Assembly: GCF_010728155.1 (NCBI RefSeq)
Contig: NZ_AP022605.1
Location: 3,286,001 to 3,350,000 of the forward strand
DNA: 64,000 bases
Origin: Mycolicibacterium doricum
GTDB taxonomy: Bacteria; Actinomycetota; Actinomycetes; Mycobacteriales; Mycobacteriaceae
Direction of reading: 5' to 3'
In this document: positions 8,720 to 16,543 of the stretch, piece by piece
Layout of the letters: each line of letters opens with the position of its first letter
Position numbering within the stretch: the stretch's first letter is position 1
Program-made: the position numbers and the translations under genes
The notes under the pieces: generated by a model
Database searches by the model: none
Seen by the model: only the letters and a program-made list of their open reading frames with translations
What the model was told of the DNA's origin: nothing

Positions 8720-8739
8720 GGGAGGACTTCAGTCCCTAT
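8720..8739 (-). promoter_or_regulatory. DosR-like dormancy box upstream of the P-type ATPase
   Basis: The plus-strand 20-mer GGGAGGACTTCAGTCCCTAT contains the palindrome GGACTTCAGTCC. Against the DosR consensus TTSGGGACTWWAGTCCCSAA it matches 14 of 20 positions and 12 of 14 in the GGGACTWWAGTCCC core. Mycobacterial DosR (hypoxia/NO response) boxes of this quality are known before P-type ATPase genes such as ctpF. It is very close to the annotated ATPase start, so the real transcript start or translation start may differ. Not experimentally supported here. Confidence 0.5.
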
Positions 8740-8979
8740 CGGGCGCCGCTCCGGTGGTGGTCGGATATGGATGTCGCAGTTACCGAACTCGCTGGGAGCG
8801 ATCATGCGCAATGTCGATGTGCAACAACATGATGACAAGATGACAGGATGACAAGTACGAACTGAAGGCCGAGATCCCCGGGGTAGATCCCTAAGCCTCG
8901 CGGCGATTCTCATCTTGACCGTTTCGCCGACGGGATGCCGCTACCGCCCACCACGATGAGAGCGCCGAGCGACCCCTGG

Positions 8980-9007
8980 CCGTTACCATCGACCCGTTAC
9001 CATCGAC
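8980..9007. repeat. 14-bp perfect tandem duplication
   Basis: Two back-to-back copies of CCGTTACCATCGAC in the 426-base gap between the P-type ATPase start and the GAF-ANTAR start. Apart from this and the DosR-like box I see no gene in the gap. The duplication may be a slippage product or a pair of binding sites; nothing in the sequence decides. Confidence 0.8.
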
Positions 9008-9121
9008 CCTGAAACGGCATCATGCCGTGCGATGCACGCTGTGGTCCGGACAGTCCAACACCCACTCCGCGGGTGGCCAGCGACTCGTTTGGCTTCGCCC
9101 GCCGAGCAGAGGGAATTCGCT

Positions 9122-9808
9122 TTGGATGACCACCAATACGCCGACACACTGCGCGTCGCGATGTCTGAACTGACCGCGGAATTCTCCGGGTCCCCCAATA
9201 TCGCCGCCATCCTTCACCGGGTGACCAGCGCCGCGGTCGACCTGATCGGGGGCGTGGATTGCGCGGACATCCTACTGATCTCTGGACCCGACAACTTTAG
9301 GTCGATTGCAGCCACCGACCAGATCGCTATCCAACTCGATGCTGCCCAACAACGCTTCCGCGAAGGCCCATGCCTAGATGCGGCTATCGACGATGTGGTC
9401 AGCATCAGCAACGACCTCAGCGAGGATCAACGCTGGCCCCGATTCGCCAAATCAGCGGTCACCGCCGGCGTGCACAGCATCCTGTCATTCCGGCTTTACA
9501 CCCACGATGCCCGGAGGGGCGCGTTAAATCTCTTCGGCCGCAAACGCGATGTGTTCACCGCCGAAGCCGAAACACTAGGAGCCATGCTGGCCACGCAGGC
9601 CGCGATCGCCCTAATTGTGGAGGACAAGGAACTGCACTTCCGCTCCGCGCTGGCCAGCAGGGACATCATTGGACAAGCCAAAGGCATGATCATGGAACGG
9701 TTTGACGTCGACTCGCTACAAGCCTTCGAACTGCTCAAGAAGTTGTCCCAGGAATCCAACAGACGACTTGTCGAGATCGCCACCGAACTAGCGACCAAGG
9801 TTCGCTAG
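9122..9808 (+). CDS. GAF-ANTAR domain RNA-binding antiterminator
   Basis: A 228-aa regulator: residues about 15-165 form a GAF sensor domain (VDLIGGVDCADILLIS ... FREGPCLDAAIDD ... LSFRLYTHDARRGALNLF) and the last 55 or so an ANTAR domain (DIIGQAKGMIMERFDVDSLQAFELLKKLSQESN), which binds paired RNA hairpins to stop premature termination. Start: a TTG at 9122 is chosen because AGAGGGA lies seven bases upstream and the family usually begins just before the helix YADTLRVAMSEL; the frame is open to 9032. Base composition is lower in GC than its neighbours and six Leu codons are CTA, rare in mycobacterial core genes, pointing to transfer. Its targets are unknown. Confidence 0.85.
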   Translation: MDDHQYADTLRVAMSELTAEFSGSPNIAAILHRVTSAAVDLIGGVDCADILLISGPDNFRSIAATDQIAIQLDAAQQRFREGPCLDAAIDDVVSISNDLSEDQRWPRFAKSAVTAGVHSILSFRLYTHDARRGALNLFGRKRDVFTAEAETLGAMLATQAAIALIVEDKELHFRSALASRDIIGQAKGMIMERFDVDSLQAFELLKKLSQESNRRLVEIATELATKVR

Positions 9809-9820
9809 GGCGTGCACGTC

Positions 9821-10185
9821 GAACGCGGTGAGGTCGACCGCGAAGCTCTGCGAGCGTGACACGATGATCGCGCCGAGCGCCAGCATGCCCATCAACAGCA
9901 GTCCCATACTGGTGTCCGACGTGAGCTTGGACGAACGCCCGATCACCGCCACGCCGATTGCCATCACCAGCGCGGCGACCAGCCCGCCGGCCATCAGGCT
10001 GACGCCGAGCAGCGCCGCCAGCGCCCCTCCGGCAGCATCCCATGCGTCATCGCCTCACCCAGGAAGACGCTGCCGCGCAGCAGCACCCAGGATCCCACCA
10101 TCGCGCACAGGCATGCGGCGATCACACCGGCCACCAAGGCCCGCAGGACCGCGTCCGCCTCGACACCGGTGTTCGACGGCGTGAC
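9821..10185 (-). pseudogene. Metal ABC transporter permease remnant
   Basis: Two minus-strand pieces of one ABC-3 permease: 10185-10030 encodes ADAVLRALVAGVIAACLCAMVG and SWVLLRGSVFLGEAMTHGMLP; after a frame change near 10025, 10000-9821 encodes AGGLVAALVMAIGVAVIGRSS and TSDTSMGLLLMGMLALGAII ... SFAVDLTAF. The remainder of the protein (about 150 residues) is absent: the homology breaks off at DLTAF, 12 bases beyond the GAF-ANTAR stop. One frameshift plus a 3' truncation mean no functional permease. The sequence differs from the intact znuB at 1466-2332, so this is a second, different metal transporter. Confidence 0.72.
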
Positions 10186-10450
10186 GCTGTCCATCACACC
10201 GGGCGCGCGGTGACGGCACTGGTCGGCGCGAACGGTTCGGGCAAGTCAACCCTGCTCGGTGTGCTTGTGGGCGCTGCGGCTCCAGTCGGGCTGACGTGCG
10301 CGTGGACGACATCGCGTTCGCGGTGCAGCGCACCAGGTGACCGACACATTCCCGATCACCGCCGCCGAAGCCGTCATGATCGGCCGGGGGCGCCGGCTCG
10401 GCCTGCTACGGCGACCGAAGGCCGGTGACCGCTCGCGGCGGACCATCGAA
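10169..10450 (+). pseudogene. Metal ABC transporter ATP-binding protein remnant
   Basis: Plus-strand fragments of an ABC ATPase: VFDGVTLSITPGA (10169-10207) then, after a frame change, VTALVGANGSGKSTLLGVLVGA with an intact Walker A, then, after another change, TDTFPITAAEAVMIGRGRRLGLLRRPKAGDRSRR ending near 10450. The C-terminal half (signature, Walker B) and the N-terminus are missing. It runs opposite to, and its 5' end overlaps, the permease remnant, whereas such genes are normally on one strand, so a rearrangement joined them. The 680-base stretch 9809-10488 holds only these remnants. Confidence 0.7.
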
Positions 10451-10488
10451 TTACGCTGGGCGGCGCAGCGCCGCACTAGGCTGGTCGC

Positions 10489-11247
10489 GTGCTGTCCGTC
10501 GACCTCAACGCGGATCTCGGCGAGGGTTTCGGCGTGTGGACTCTCGGCGACGACGACGCGATGCTCGAGATCGTCACCTCGGCCAACGTCGCCTGCGGCT
10601 TCCACGCCGGCGACCCGGCGGGACTCGCCCGGGTGTGCAGAGCGGCCGCCGACCGCGGTGTGCGGATCGGCGCCCAAGTCAGCTACCGCGACCTCGCCGG
10701 CTTCGGCAGGCGGTTCATCGACGTCACCCCCGAGGATCTGGCCGCCGATGTGATGTACCAGATCGGTGCGCTGTCGGCGCTGGCCACCGCCGCGGGATCG
10801 GCGGTTTCGTATGTCAAATCCCACGGGGCGCTGTACAACACGATCGTCACGAACCGCAGTCAGGGCCGCGCGGTGGCCGCCGCGGTCCACGCGGTCGACT
10901 CCCGCCTGCCGGTGTTGGGGCTGCCCGGTTCGGCGTTCTTCGCCGAAGCGCGAGACATGGGCCTGCAGACCGTGGCCGAGGCCTTCGCCGACCGGGCGTA
11001 CCGGCCGGACGGCCAACTGGTGTCTCGGGGCGAAACCGGTGCCGTGCTGCACGACGTCGACGAAATCGCCGAGCGCGTCATCTCGATGGTGACCGCCGGC
11101 CGCGTCACCGCGATCGACGGATCGACGGTCGACGTTTCCGTGGATTCGGTGTGTGTGCACGGAGATTCGCCCGGAGCGGTACAGATCGCCACCGCCGTGC
11201 GCGACCGGTTGACGGCCGAGGGTGTCACCCTCGCACCGTTCAGCTGA
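10489..11247 (+). CDS. pxpA: 5-oxoprolinase subunit A (LamB/YcsF family)
   Basis: A 252-aa protein of the LamB/YcsF family, the PxpA subunit of the ATP-dependent 5-oxoprolinase that opens 5-oxo-L-proline to glutamate. The family signature VDLNADLGEGFGVW is at the extreme N-terminus, followed by TSANVACGFHAGDP, SYVKSHGALYN and DSVCVHGDSPGAV, all conserved metal/substrate motifs. Length is standard. It starts with GTG at 10489. The partner subunits PxpB/PxpC are not next to it here, although they often are in other bacteria. It converges with the ArsR gene, overlapping by eight bases. Confidence 0.9.
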   Translation: MLSVDLNADLGEGFGVWTLGDDDAMLEIVTSANVACGFHAGDPAGLARVCRAAADRGVRIGAQVSYRDLAGFGRRFIDVTPEDLAADVMYQIGALSALATAAGSAVSYVKSHGALYNTIVTNRSQGRAVAAAVHAVDSRLPVLGLPGSAFFAEARDMGLQTVAEAFADRAYRPDGQLVSRGETGAVLHDVDEIAERVISMVTAGRVTAIDGSTVDVSVDSVCVHGDSPGAVQIATAVRDRLTAEGVTLAPFS

Positions 11248-11563
11248 CGCCGGCCTGCTTGTTCGCGCCCCGTACGACGCTGTCGAGTAATCCGGGGATG
11301 GCGGCCTCGAGTTCATCGCGGCGCAGACGCTGGTAGGTCAGGCCGTCAAGCACCAGCCGCTCCGTCACTCCGGCCTCACGCAGAATCTTGAAATGGTGGG
11401 TGGCCGTCGATTTGTTGATGCCGTCGTAAAGCGCACCGCACTGCAGGGGCGTGCCCGCGTTGTGCAGCCGCCTGACGACCTCGAGACGCACCGGGTCGTG
11501 GAGCGCACCCAGCACCCGCTGAACCGATCCGACCGGACCGGCGGTCGCCGTGCCGTCCACCAT
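11240..11563 (-). CDS. ArsR-family winged-helix transcriptional regulator
   Basis: A 107-aa regulator with the ArsR winged helix: LGALHDPVRLEVVRRLHNAGTPLQCGALYDGINKSTATHHFKILREAGVTERLVLDGLTYQRLRRDEL. The metal-binding Cys motif ELCVCDL of classical ArsR is absent, so it probably senses something other than As/Cd through that site. The ATG at 11563 is chosen because AAGGA precedes it at a suitable distance; the frame is open further upstream without one. It is divergently placed from an MFS gene with 83 bases between starts, a regulator-target arrangement. Confidence 0.85.
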   Translation of the reverse strand: MVDGTATAGPVGSVQRVLGALHDPVRLEVVRRLHNAGTPLQCGALYDGINKSTATHHFKILREAGVTERLVLDGLTYQRLRRDELEAAIPGLLDSVVRGANKQAGVS

Positions 11564-11597
11564 GGGAGTGTCCTTCACCACGCAAGTTTGATGATTC

Positions 11598-11628
11598 TCG
11601 AACCGAGCGTACTCTCGACCGGGTTCGA
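11598..11628. promoter_or_regulatory. Inverted repeat between ArsR-type gene and MFS gene, candidate operator
   Basis: TCGAACC at 11598-11604 and its reverse complement GGTTCGA at 11622-11628 flank a 17-base spacer in the divergent promoter region. Perfect 7-base arms in the short gap between a repressor gene and a transporter gene make it a reasonable operator candidate for the ArsR-type protein, which would control both. Chance occurrence of 7-base arms is not negligible. Confidence 0.4.
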
Positions 11629-11646
11629 TGTCCGTCAAACCGGAAG

Positions 11647-12865
11647 GTGACCGCGATGGTGGCGTTCGACCGTCCGATCGACGACGATACGCAGCGCTGG
11701 GCCTACCCTCTGCTGCTCGTGCTGAGCGGCGTCGCGCTCGGGGTGTCGGGGCTACCCGCACCGCTCTACGGCATCTACGAGGCAAACTGGCACCTCTCCC
11801 CGCTGGCCACCACGATCATCTTCGCGGTGTACGCGGTCGCTGCACTCGGCGCGGTGCTGGTGTCCGGCAGGATCTCCGACGTCGTCGGTCGCAAGCCGGT
11901 GCTCGTCGTCGCGCTGGCGGCCCTGGTGGTCGGGCTCGGCGTGTTCCTCGTCGCCGACAACATGGCCCTGCTGCTGCTCGCGCGGGCCATCCACGGCGCC
12001 GCGGTCGGCTCGATCGTCGTCGCGGGCGCCGCCGCACTGTTGGATCTGCGCCCCCACCACGGCGTGCGCTCCGGGCAGCTCAGCGGCGTGAGCTTCAACA
12101 TCGGGATGACGGTCGCGATCCTCGGGTCGGCGCTGCTGGCCCAGTACGCCCCACATCCGCTGCGCACACCGTATGCAGTCGTCGCGGTTGTATGCGTCCT
12201 CGTCGGCGCCGGGCTGCTTGCGCTTCGTGAACCGCATACCGTACGCACGCGGGGGCGTATCCGCATCGCCAGACCGGCAGTGCCCCCACAGATCAGCAGT
12301 GACTTCTGGTTCTCCGCGCTGGGCGCCATGGCATCTTGGTCGGTCCTGGGCGTGCTGCTGTCGCTGTACCCCTCGCTGGCGGCGCGCCAGACCCACATCG
12401 ACAACCTCGTCTTCGGCGGCGCGGTCGTCGGAACCACGGCGTTGGCCGCGGCACTCGCCCAACTCGCAGCCACGCGCGTGCCCCCCCCGCCGGGCCGCGA
12501 TCGTCGGTGACATCGGCATGGCCGTTTCACTATTGCTCACCATCCCGGTGCTGCTGAGCCATCAGTGGCCGTTGGTCTTCGTGGCGGCCGCCCTCCTCGG
12601 CGCGACGTTCGGGCTCGGATTCGGCGGTTCGTTGCGCCACCTGTCGGACGTCGTCCCGGCGGGCAGGCGGGGCGAGACCATGTCGGCCTTCTACCTCTCC
12701 GCGTACACGGCGATGGCGGTGCCCACGCTGCTGGCCGGCTGGGCCGCGACGACATGGGAACTCGTGGTGGTGTTTCCGTGGTTCGCCGTCGTGGTCGCCA
12801 CGGCCTGTCTCGGCGCAGCGGTCGCTGGCATCCGCAGTGCCGGACGCGCTACGAGAGACGCCTAA
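11647..12865 (+). pseudogene. MFS transporter, frameshifted at an 8-C tract
   Basis: A major facilitator superfamily efflux-type protein. The first frame (287 codons from GTG 11647) gives about eight membrane segments with the MFS loop motif GRISDVVGRKPVLVV after helix 2. At 12481-12488 there is a run of eight C; the frame then reads PPPPGRDRR and stops, while the +1 frame continues with RRAAIVGDIGMAVSLLLTIPVLL ... GFGGSLRHLSDVVPAGRRGETMSAFYLSAYTAMAVP to a stop at 12865. With seven C the product would be a complete 405-aa transporter. The break may be a true mutation, a reversible slippage site, or a sequencing error. The substrate is unknown. Confidence 0.78.
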
Positions 12866-12871
12866 TGACCG

Positions 12872-12952
12872 CTACCGCATGTCGATGAACGGCAGCAACG
12901 CCATCTCCCTGACATTGCGGGTCGCCACGGCCACCTGCCGCTGGTGCGCACC
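12872..12952 (-). pseudogene. Ribosomal protein S18 C-terminal remnant (probably the zinc-independent paralogue)
   Basis: On the minus strand GAHQRQVAVATRNVREMALLP followed by FIDMR and TAG reproduces the last helix and tail of bacterial S18 (pattern QQRQVAxAIKNAREMALLPY). Only about 26 codons remain; upstream sequence to the GDPD gene at 13045 shows no S18 N-terminus. From memory, M. smegmatis carries its alternative ribosomal protein operon (rpsR2-rpsN2-rpmG-rpmB) at this syntenic position, between the znu region and rlmB-cysS, so this looks like the scar of its deletion. The remaining bases 12953-13044 hold nothing recognisable. Confidence 0.6.
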
Positions 12953-13044
12953 CGCACCGGACCCGAGTCGCGTGGAAGCCGTTGCAGCGCAGACATCACG
13001 TCCGCCGCCGCTCTGGCAGCGCGCCGATCCGTGGCGCTGACGAC

Positions 13045-14067
13045 TCAGCGCAGCCGCGTGTACGCCTGCGGCAACGGCATCCCGAGCTGGGCCATGACCG
13101 TGCGCAGCCGTGTCGGGTAGTCGGTGATGATGCCGTCCGCGCCGGCCGCGATCTGGGCGCGCATGGCGTCGGCATCGTTGATCGTCCACGGAATCACCCG
13201 CAGGCCCCGCGCATGGGCACGGTCGACGAAAGCGCGGTCGGCGACCAGCCGGAATCCCGGGGCGGACGGCGTCTGGCCATAGGGCACCGAGTAACCCGGG
13301 GACAGGATGGCCGCACCGACCGATACGGCGCCTTCGATCGGGTCGCCCACCACGGCCGGGTCCACCCCCGCCAGCCAGGGCGAGCCGGGTACCCAGGTGC
13401 TGTCGTCCCACAGCGCCACGAGCGGCACCGACGGTGCCGACTGCCGCACCAGCGGCAGGGTCCGCCAGTCGAAGCTCTGGATCTCGACGCGGTCCAGCAT
13501 GCCGGCCTGCCGCACGGCGGCCAGGATGACGTCGACGAACTCCTGCGGGCTCGCGGACTGCTCCGGTTTGTCGGCTTCGACCTTGGTCTCGATGTTGAAC
13601 CGGACGGAATCGGCGCCGTACGCACTGACGAGGTCGAACACTTCCGGCAGCACGGCGATCCTGTTTCCCGCCACCACCTCGGCGGCGGGGTAGTCGGCGA
13701 GCCGCTTGCCGCAGTCGAGGGTGCGGATCTGGGCCAGCGTGAGGCCGTGCACCAGCTCGCCGACGTAGGGGTAGCGGGGATCGTCCGGAAACACCGGCCC
13801 GGTGTCGCTGCACTTCGTCGGCTCGATGCGGGGGTCGTGCCAGACCAGGGGCTGACGGTCCGCGGTGATCACAACGTCGAGTTCGAGTGTGCTGACGCCG
13901 AGTTCGAGGGACTTGGCGAAGGCGCGGAGCGACTCCTCGGTGGTCTCGCCGCGCCCGCCGCGGTGCGACTGCAGGTCGAACGCCACGGGGTCGGCAGCGA
14001 CGGGCGGCGCGGTGTGCAGCGATCCCAGCACGGTGGCCAGCATGAGCAGGGAGGCGGCGCGGCGCAT
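13045..14067 (-). CDS. Secreted glycerophosphodiester phosphodiesterase
   Basis: A 340-aa GDPD-family enzyme that splits glycerophosphodiesters into glycerol-3-phosphate and an alcohol. The catalytic signature is intact: SHRGGRGETTEESLRAF (general-base His), LELDVVITADRQPLVWHDP (metal-binding Glu/Asp, second catalytic His) and a late FNIETKVE metal-binding Glu; the C-terminus has the expected VIPWTINDADAMRAQIAAGADGIITDYP. A cleavable signal peptide (MRRAASLLMLATVLGSLHTA) indicates export. The ATG at 14067 is chosen because it opens that signal peptide; longer versions add an unrelated charged stretch. It is divergent from the SGNH gene across 214 bases in which I see no gene. Confidence 0.9.
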   Translation of the reverse strand: MRRAASLLMLATVLGSLHTAPPVAADPVAFDLQSHRGGRGETTEESLRAFAKSLELGVSTLELDVVITADRQPLVWHDPRIEPTKCSDTGPVFPDDPRYPYVGELVHGLTLAQIRTLDCGKRLADYPAAEVVAGNRIAVLPEVFDLVSAYGADSVRFNIETKVEADKPEQSASPQEFVDVILAAVRQAGMLDRVEIQSFDWRTLPLVRQSAPSVPLVALWDDSTWVPGSPWLAGVDPAVVGDPIEGAVSVGAAILSPGYSVPYGQTPSAPGFRLVADRAFVDRAHARGLRVIPWTINDADAMRAQIAAGADGIITDYPTRLRTVMAQLGMPLPQAYTRLR

Positions 14068-14281
14068 GATCGTCGAGGTTAGCGAGCGAGTCAGCCACCG
14101 GCACGGGTGCGCGGCGCCGCGGATCGATTCGTCATCGAATGTTCGGCTGTCGGAAAGGAAGCTGCATCGGTGTTCGGGCTGCGGGCTGTTCGACAACTGT
14201 TCACCTTCTGATCCGCTGTATTCACCCACTGCTCCGACGCTGCAGCGAGCGCGCCGAGTCGATCCTCAGGACAATCACACT

Positions 14282-15046
14282 GTGGTGCCGTTCAGCAGAT
14301 TCGTCGCGCTGGGGGATTCCTTCACCGAGGGCATCGGCGACCCACACCCGGGCAGTCCGAATGGGGTGCGTGGGTGGGCCGACGTACTCGCCGCCCGGCT
14401 CGCAGCGGACAATGCCGACTTCAGGTACGCCAACCTGGCCGTGCGCGGCCGCGTCATGGCGGACATCATGACCGACCAGGTGCCGGCCGCCGCCCTGATG
14501 GAGCCGGATCTGGTCTCGATCTACGCGGGCATGAACGACCTGATGGCGCTGAGCCTCGACGTCGACGCGATGATGGCGACCTATGCGGAAGGGTTGAAGT
14601 CGTTGCAGCAGACCGGCGCCGTCATACTGGCCTTCACCGCCCCCGATCTCGGCCCCAAGCCATTGTTCCGCGGATTGCGCGGACGGGCCGCGATCTACAA
14701 CGAGCTGCTGCGCACTATCACCGACGACCTCGGGATCGGGCTGATCGACTTCTGGCGGTTCGACGAGTTCCGCGATTCGCGGCTCTGGGACCACGATCGC
14801 GTGCACCTGTCGACGCTGGGCCACGAGGTGATGGCGGCGCGCGTCTTCGACACCCTGTCGACGGCGGACGGGCGGACCGTGCCGTCGGCGAGATACCTCG
14901 CCACGCCCACGAGGCCGGCCACGGTGACGGAGAACCTGCGCTGGGCGGCCTCGTTCGCGGCGCCGTGGGCGGTCCGGCGGCTGCGGCGCATCACCCCCGG
15001 AGCCGGCGTGGCGCCGAAGTCCAGCACGCTCACCAAAGTGCTGTGA
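14282..15046 (+). CDS. SGNH/GDSL-family hydrolase
   Basis: A 254-aa esterase/lipase of the SGNH fold. Block I FVALGDSFTEGIGD carries the nucleophile Ser near residue 12, block III SIYAGMNDLM the oxyanion-hole Asn, and block V WDHDRVHLSTLGHEVMA the catalytic Asp and His. No signal peptide is visible, so it is probably cytoplasmic or peripheral. It starts at GTG 14282 (a second GTG at 14285 is possible), close before the block I strand as in relatives. The C-terminal 60 residues (WAASFAAPWAVRRLRRITPG) are positively charged and typical of the mycobacterial group. Natural substrate unknown. Confidence 0.87.
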   Translation: MVPFSRFVALGDSFTEGIGDPHPGSPNGVRGWADVLAARLAADNADFRYANLAVRGRVMADIMTDQVPAAALMEPDLVSIYAGMNDLMALSLDVDAMMATYAEGLKSLQQTGAVILAFTAPDLGPKPLFRGLRGRAAIYNELLRTITDDLGIGLIDFWRFDEFRDSRLWDHDRVHLSTLGHEVMAARVFDTLSTADGRTVPSARYLATPTRPATVTENLRWAASFAAPWAVRRLRRITPGAGVAPKSSTLTKVL

Positions 15047-15067
15047 CCGAAACCCGTTCACCCGCCA

Positions 15068-16543
15068 TTGTCGAATCGTTCGATTCAATCGCGTAGCACC
15101 GAACATGTGCCACCACACCGACTCACATCCTCGGGCAGCCCACCGCGGGTGGCGGGCCTGCACCTGCAGTTCGGGGCCGACGCGTCGACGGAGATCGTCG
15201 CGTCCTGGCACACCCCCGCGCCGGTCGACGAGCCGCACGTCATGTACGGGACGCTGACCGGCGGCCTGGACAGCATCGTGGCCGCGGACACAGTCTCCTA
15301 CACCGATGCCGCCAGCGGTACCGGGATCGACGTTCACCACGCACGCCTCACCGGCTTGGCGCCCGACACCGATTACGTCTACGCCGCCCTGCACGACGGC
15401 GCTCAACCCGAACTGGGTACCGTCCGAACCGCACCGCGCGGCCGGGCTCCGTTGCGCTTCACCAGTTTCGGGGACCAATCGACACCGATGTTGAACACCC
15501 TGCTCGGCCGATACTTCAGCGACAGCAACGGCTCGCCGGCGGCCGGGGACATCACCACCGCCATCGAGCGCACCCGTCCGCTCTTCCACCTGATCAACGG
15601 TGACCTGAGCTACGCGAACCTGTCCTGCGACCCGATCAGGACCTGGTCGGACTGGTTCGAGAACAACTCCCGCTCAGCGCGGCACCGGCCGTGGATGCCC
15701 GCGGCGGGCAACCACGAGAACGAGATCGGCAACGGACCCGTCGGATATACGGCGTATCAGTCGTACTTCGCGGTGCCGGACTCCGGGGCGCGAAACGACA
15801 TGGGTGGACTGTGGTACGCCTTCACCGCCGGATCGGTGCGCGTCATCACCCTGAACAACGACGACGTCTGCTATCAGGACGCCGGCAACTCGTACATCCG
15901 CGGGTATTCGGGCGGAGCGCAGAAACGTTGGCTGGCAGGAGAGCTCGAGCGCACCAGCCGTGACAGCGCCGTCGACTGGATCGTGGTGTGCATGCACCAG
16001 ACCGCCGTGTCGACCGGCGCGGACACCAATGGCGCCGATCTCGGAATCCGTGAGGAGTGGTTGCCGCTGTTCGACCGCTACGGGGTCGACCTGGTGGTGT
16101 GCGGACACGAACACCACTACGAGCGGAGCCACCCGGTCCGGGGTGCCCTGCCGACGGAGACGCTGACGCCCAGACCTGTCGACTCCGACGTCGACCACGT
16201 CGACACCAGCAGAGGGACGGTGCACCTGGTGATCGGCGCGGGAGGAACGTCGATCCCGTCGAATCGCAGATTCTTCGCCGACGCACGATGCCGCGTGCTG
16301 GTCGGCGTCGGCGAGATGGACATCACCTCCGGTCACCGGGTGCCTCGCTACGTGGAGGAGCCGGCACCCTGGCTCGCCTTCCGGGACACCGAGAATGCCT
16401 GCGGCTTCATGATGTTCGATGTCGACCCGGGAGCACCGGACGGGCCGACTACGATCACCGCGACGTACCTCGCCGTCGAGGGGCCCTTCGGGGACACCCG
16501 GGTGGTCGACCAGTTCGTGCTGACGCGGCCGCGTCGGGGTTGA
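15068..16543 (+). CDS. Purple acid phosphatase-like metallophosphoesterase
   Basis: A 491-aa protein with an N-terminal fibronectin III-like domain (LHLQFGADASTEIVASWHTP ... LTGLAPDTDYVYAAL) and a calcineurin-type phosphoesterase domain. Metal-binding blocks visible are FTSFGDQS, LINGDLSYAN, AAGNHEN, VVCMHQTAV and VVCGHEHHYERS, the order found in purple acid phosphatases. Relatives such as M. tuberculosis Rv2577 usually begin with a twin-arginine signal; none is seen here. The start is uncertain: TTG 15068 is taken, with GTG 15107 in frame as an alternative. It converges with rlmB with no spacer. Export is therefore unproven. Confidence 0.8.
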   Translation: MSNRSIQSRSTEHVPPHRLTSSGSPPRVAGLHLQFGADASTEIVASWHTPAPVDEPHVMYGTLTGGLDSIVAADTVSYTDAASGTGIDVHHARLTGLAPDTDYVYAALHDGAQPELGTVRTAPRGRAPLRFTSFGDQSTPMLNTLLGRYFSDSNGSPAAGDITTAIERTRPLFHLINGDLSYANLSCDPIRTWSDWFENNSRSARHRPWMPAAGNHENEIGNGPVGYTAYQSYFAVPDSGARNDMGGLWYAFTAGSVRVITLNNDDVCYQDAGNSYIRGYSGGAQKRWLAGELERTSRDSAVDWIVVCMHQTAVSTGADTNGADLGIREEWLPLFDRYGVDLVVCGHEHHYERSHPVRGALPTETLTPRPVDSDVDHVDTSRGTVHLVIGAGGTSIPSNRRFFADARCRVLVGVGEMDITSGHRVPRYVEEPAPWLAFRDTENACGFMMFDVDPGAPDGPTTITATYLAVEGPFGDTRVVDQFVLTRPRRG

